From CAYUMU01 sp964445985 (GTDB lineage: Bacteria > Planctomycetota > Planctomycetia > Pirellulales > S012-138), in NCBI GenBank assembly GCA_964445985.1, contig CAYUMU010000062.1:1-43129 (forward strand): DNA of 43,129 nt, in the 5' to 3' direction. Of the stretch, positions 41,997-43,129 are shown piece by piece. The notes under the pieces were generated by a model. That model saw nothing but the letters and a program-made list of their open reading frames with translations. It ran no database searches and was not told where the DNA came from. Made by a program: the position numbers and the translations under genes. Within the stretch, counting starts at the first letter, position 1. Each line of letters opens with the position of its first letter.

Positions 41997-43129
41997 TCAG
42001 GCGGCCGAGCCCGCGGGCTGCTTGAGCTTGGCCTGCCATTGCTGATGGAACTCTTTCAGACATTCCTCCACGGCCGGGCTGCGGTCGGTGGTCTTATCGA
42101 TTTGGATGTCTTTGCTTTCGACCAGTTGGTTGCGGACCTCGGACTTTTGCTCCCGCATGAAGGCCAGGAACGCCAGCTCCCATGCCCGCACGTCTTTGAG
42201 CGGCACCTTATCCAAGTGGCCGCGGGTGCCGGCGTAAATGCTCAGCACCTGGTCGATCACGTCCATCGGCGAATACTGCCCTTGCTTGAGCAGTTCCACC
42301 ATGCGGTAACCGCGATCGAGGCGGGTTTGGGTGGCGGCATCGAGCTCGGTGCCCATCTTGGCGAAGGCTTCCAACTCGCGGAAAGCGGCCAACTGCAGCC
42401 GCAGACCGCCGGCCACCTTTTTCATGGCTTTGATCTGGGCGGCGCCACCGACCCGAGACACCGAAATGCCCACGTTCATGGCGGGGCGAATACCGGCGAA
42501 GAACAAGTCGGGCTGCAGGTAAATCTGGCCGTCGGTAATGGAAATCACGTTGGTGGGAATGTAGGCCGAGACCTCGCCTTCCAGGGTTTCGATAATCGGG
42601 AGCGAAGTCAGCGACCCGCCGCCGAGGTCGTCGCTCAGCTTGGCGGCCCGTTCGAGCAACCGGCTATGGCAGTAGAACACGTCGCCGGGGTAGGCCTCGC
42701 GGCCCGGCGGGCGACGCATGAGCAGCGACATTTGGCGGTACGCCTGGGCCTGCTTGGAAAGATCGTCGTACACGCACAGGGTATGGCCGCCCTGGTAGGT
42801 GAAGAACTCGGCCATGGCCGTGCCGGCATAAGGGGCCACGTATTGCAGCGGGGCCGACACGCTGGCGCCGGCTATGATGACCGTGGTGTAATCCATGGCC
42901 CCGTGCTTGCGGAGCACCTCGATCGTGCCGGCGATGCCGGCGTCTTTTTGACCGATGGCCACGTAGAAGCACTTCACGCCCGTGTGCTTTTGGTTGAGGA
43001 TGGCGTCGATGGCCACCGTGCTCTTGCCGGTCTTGCGGTCGCCAATGATCAGCTCGCGCTGGCCGCGGCCGATGGGCGTCATGGCGTCGATGGCCTTGAT
43101 GCCGGTCTGGAGCGGCTCGTGCACGGGCT
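41997..43129 (-). CDS. atpA: ATP synthase F1 subunit alpha (5' part outside the window)
   Basis: 377 codons are open at the window edge; roughly the first 130 residues of a 505-520-residue protein are missing. Visible parts are the PVHEPLQTGIKAIDAMTPIGRGQRE segment (in pieces: EPLQTGIKAID, GRGQREL), the Walker A loop GDRKTGKSTVAID, and YDDLSKQAQAYRQMSLLMRRPPGRE in part. ISVSRVGGAAQIKAMKK supplies the alpha Arg finger region. The C-terminal helices end KLKQPAGSAA. It is the non-catalytic partner of beta, and the gene order atpA-G-D-C is as in most bacteria. Confidence 0.96.
   Translation of the reverse strand, partial: PVHEPLQTGIKAIDAMTPIGRGQRELIIGDRKTGKSTVAIDAILNQKHTGVKCFYVAIGQKDAGIAGTIEVLRKHGAMDYTTVIIAGASVSAPLQYVAPYAGTAMAEFFTYQGGHTLCVYDDLSKQAQAYRQMSLLMRRPPGREAYPGDVFYCHSRLLERAAKLSDDLGGGSLTSLPIIETLEGEVSAYIPTNVISITDGQIYLQPDLFFAGIRPAMNVGISVSRVGGAAQIKAMKKVAGGLRLQLAAFRELEAFAKMGTELDAATQTRLDRGYRMVELLKQGQYSPMDVIDQVLSIYAGTRGHLDKVPLKDVRAWELAFLAFMREQKSEVRNQLVESKDIQIDKTTDRSPAVEECLKEFHQQWQAKLKQPAGSAA

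Overview
The window most likely comes from a planctomycete of the Pirellulales type. It is GC-rich, and it carries several gene families that I associate with that group: a Cys-rich exported protein full of YTV/PVT-like strands, BatA/VWA membrane proteins beside a very long DUF4175-like protein, Tat-exported repeat proteins, and dense palindromic intergenic repeats. The assignment rests on gene content only; there is no rRNA or tRNA in the window.

Layout. 1-194: start of an unknown basic protein (minus). 654-1424: YTV-type exported protein. 1798-6433: three-gene operon encoding substrate-binding protein-OmpA fusion, membrane-anchored VWA protein, and a second substrate-binding protein-OmpA fusion. 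6598-9072: a visibly AT-richer, decayed restriction-modification module. Its C5-cytosine methyltransferase is frameshifted, and the next gene is split by a 98-bp mobile element with a 3-bp target duplication. 9329-14916: secreted coiled-coil protein, rhodanese, Ldh2-type dehydrogenase, NHL-repeat protein and prolyl-tRNA synthetase. 15062-16375: UDP-glucose dehydrogenase. 16583-27873 (minus): an envelope gene group (BatA/VWA, VWA/amidotransferase-like, DUF4175-like, Pro/Gln-rich exported protein, Tat-exported alpha/alpha-barrel protein), with a repeat-filled gap in its middle that holds a second identical copy of the 98-bp element. 28159-28962: scpA. 29233-31281: the most interesting locus (below). 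31530-34563: zinc-ribbon protein, 57-aa coiled-coil protein, mutM and a DegT-type aminotransferase. 34984-38744: acyl desaturase, small winged-helix protein (minus) and a TlpA-type thioredoxin protein with EF-hand-like loops. 38921-43129 (minus): end of the F1 ATP synthase operon, atpA (partial)-atpG-atpD-atpC.

Key locus. At 29233-30228 a 331-aa protein has a twin-arginine-like signal, a region resembling protease propeptide/I9 inhibitor folds, and a C-terminal tail of seven TTxALGEEG-like units. These match the TTxxxxEE core of the plesiocin class of graspetides (omega-ester-linked RiPPs that inhibit serine proteases). A divergently transcribed ATP-grasp ligase with the expected active-site residues starts 147 bp away. 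I infer a graspetide system whose precursor is a long, exported, protein-fused multi-core substrate. The pair lies between two inverted copies of a diverged intergenic repeat.

Repeats are a theme: a 98-bp MITE-like element (two copies), a six-hairpin array, a REP-like palindrome, a 22-bp perfect hairpin after mutM, CCAGCCAC-type tracts in several spacers, and an 18-bp triplet repeat inside atpG.
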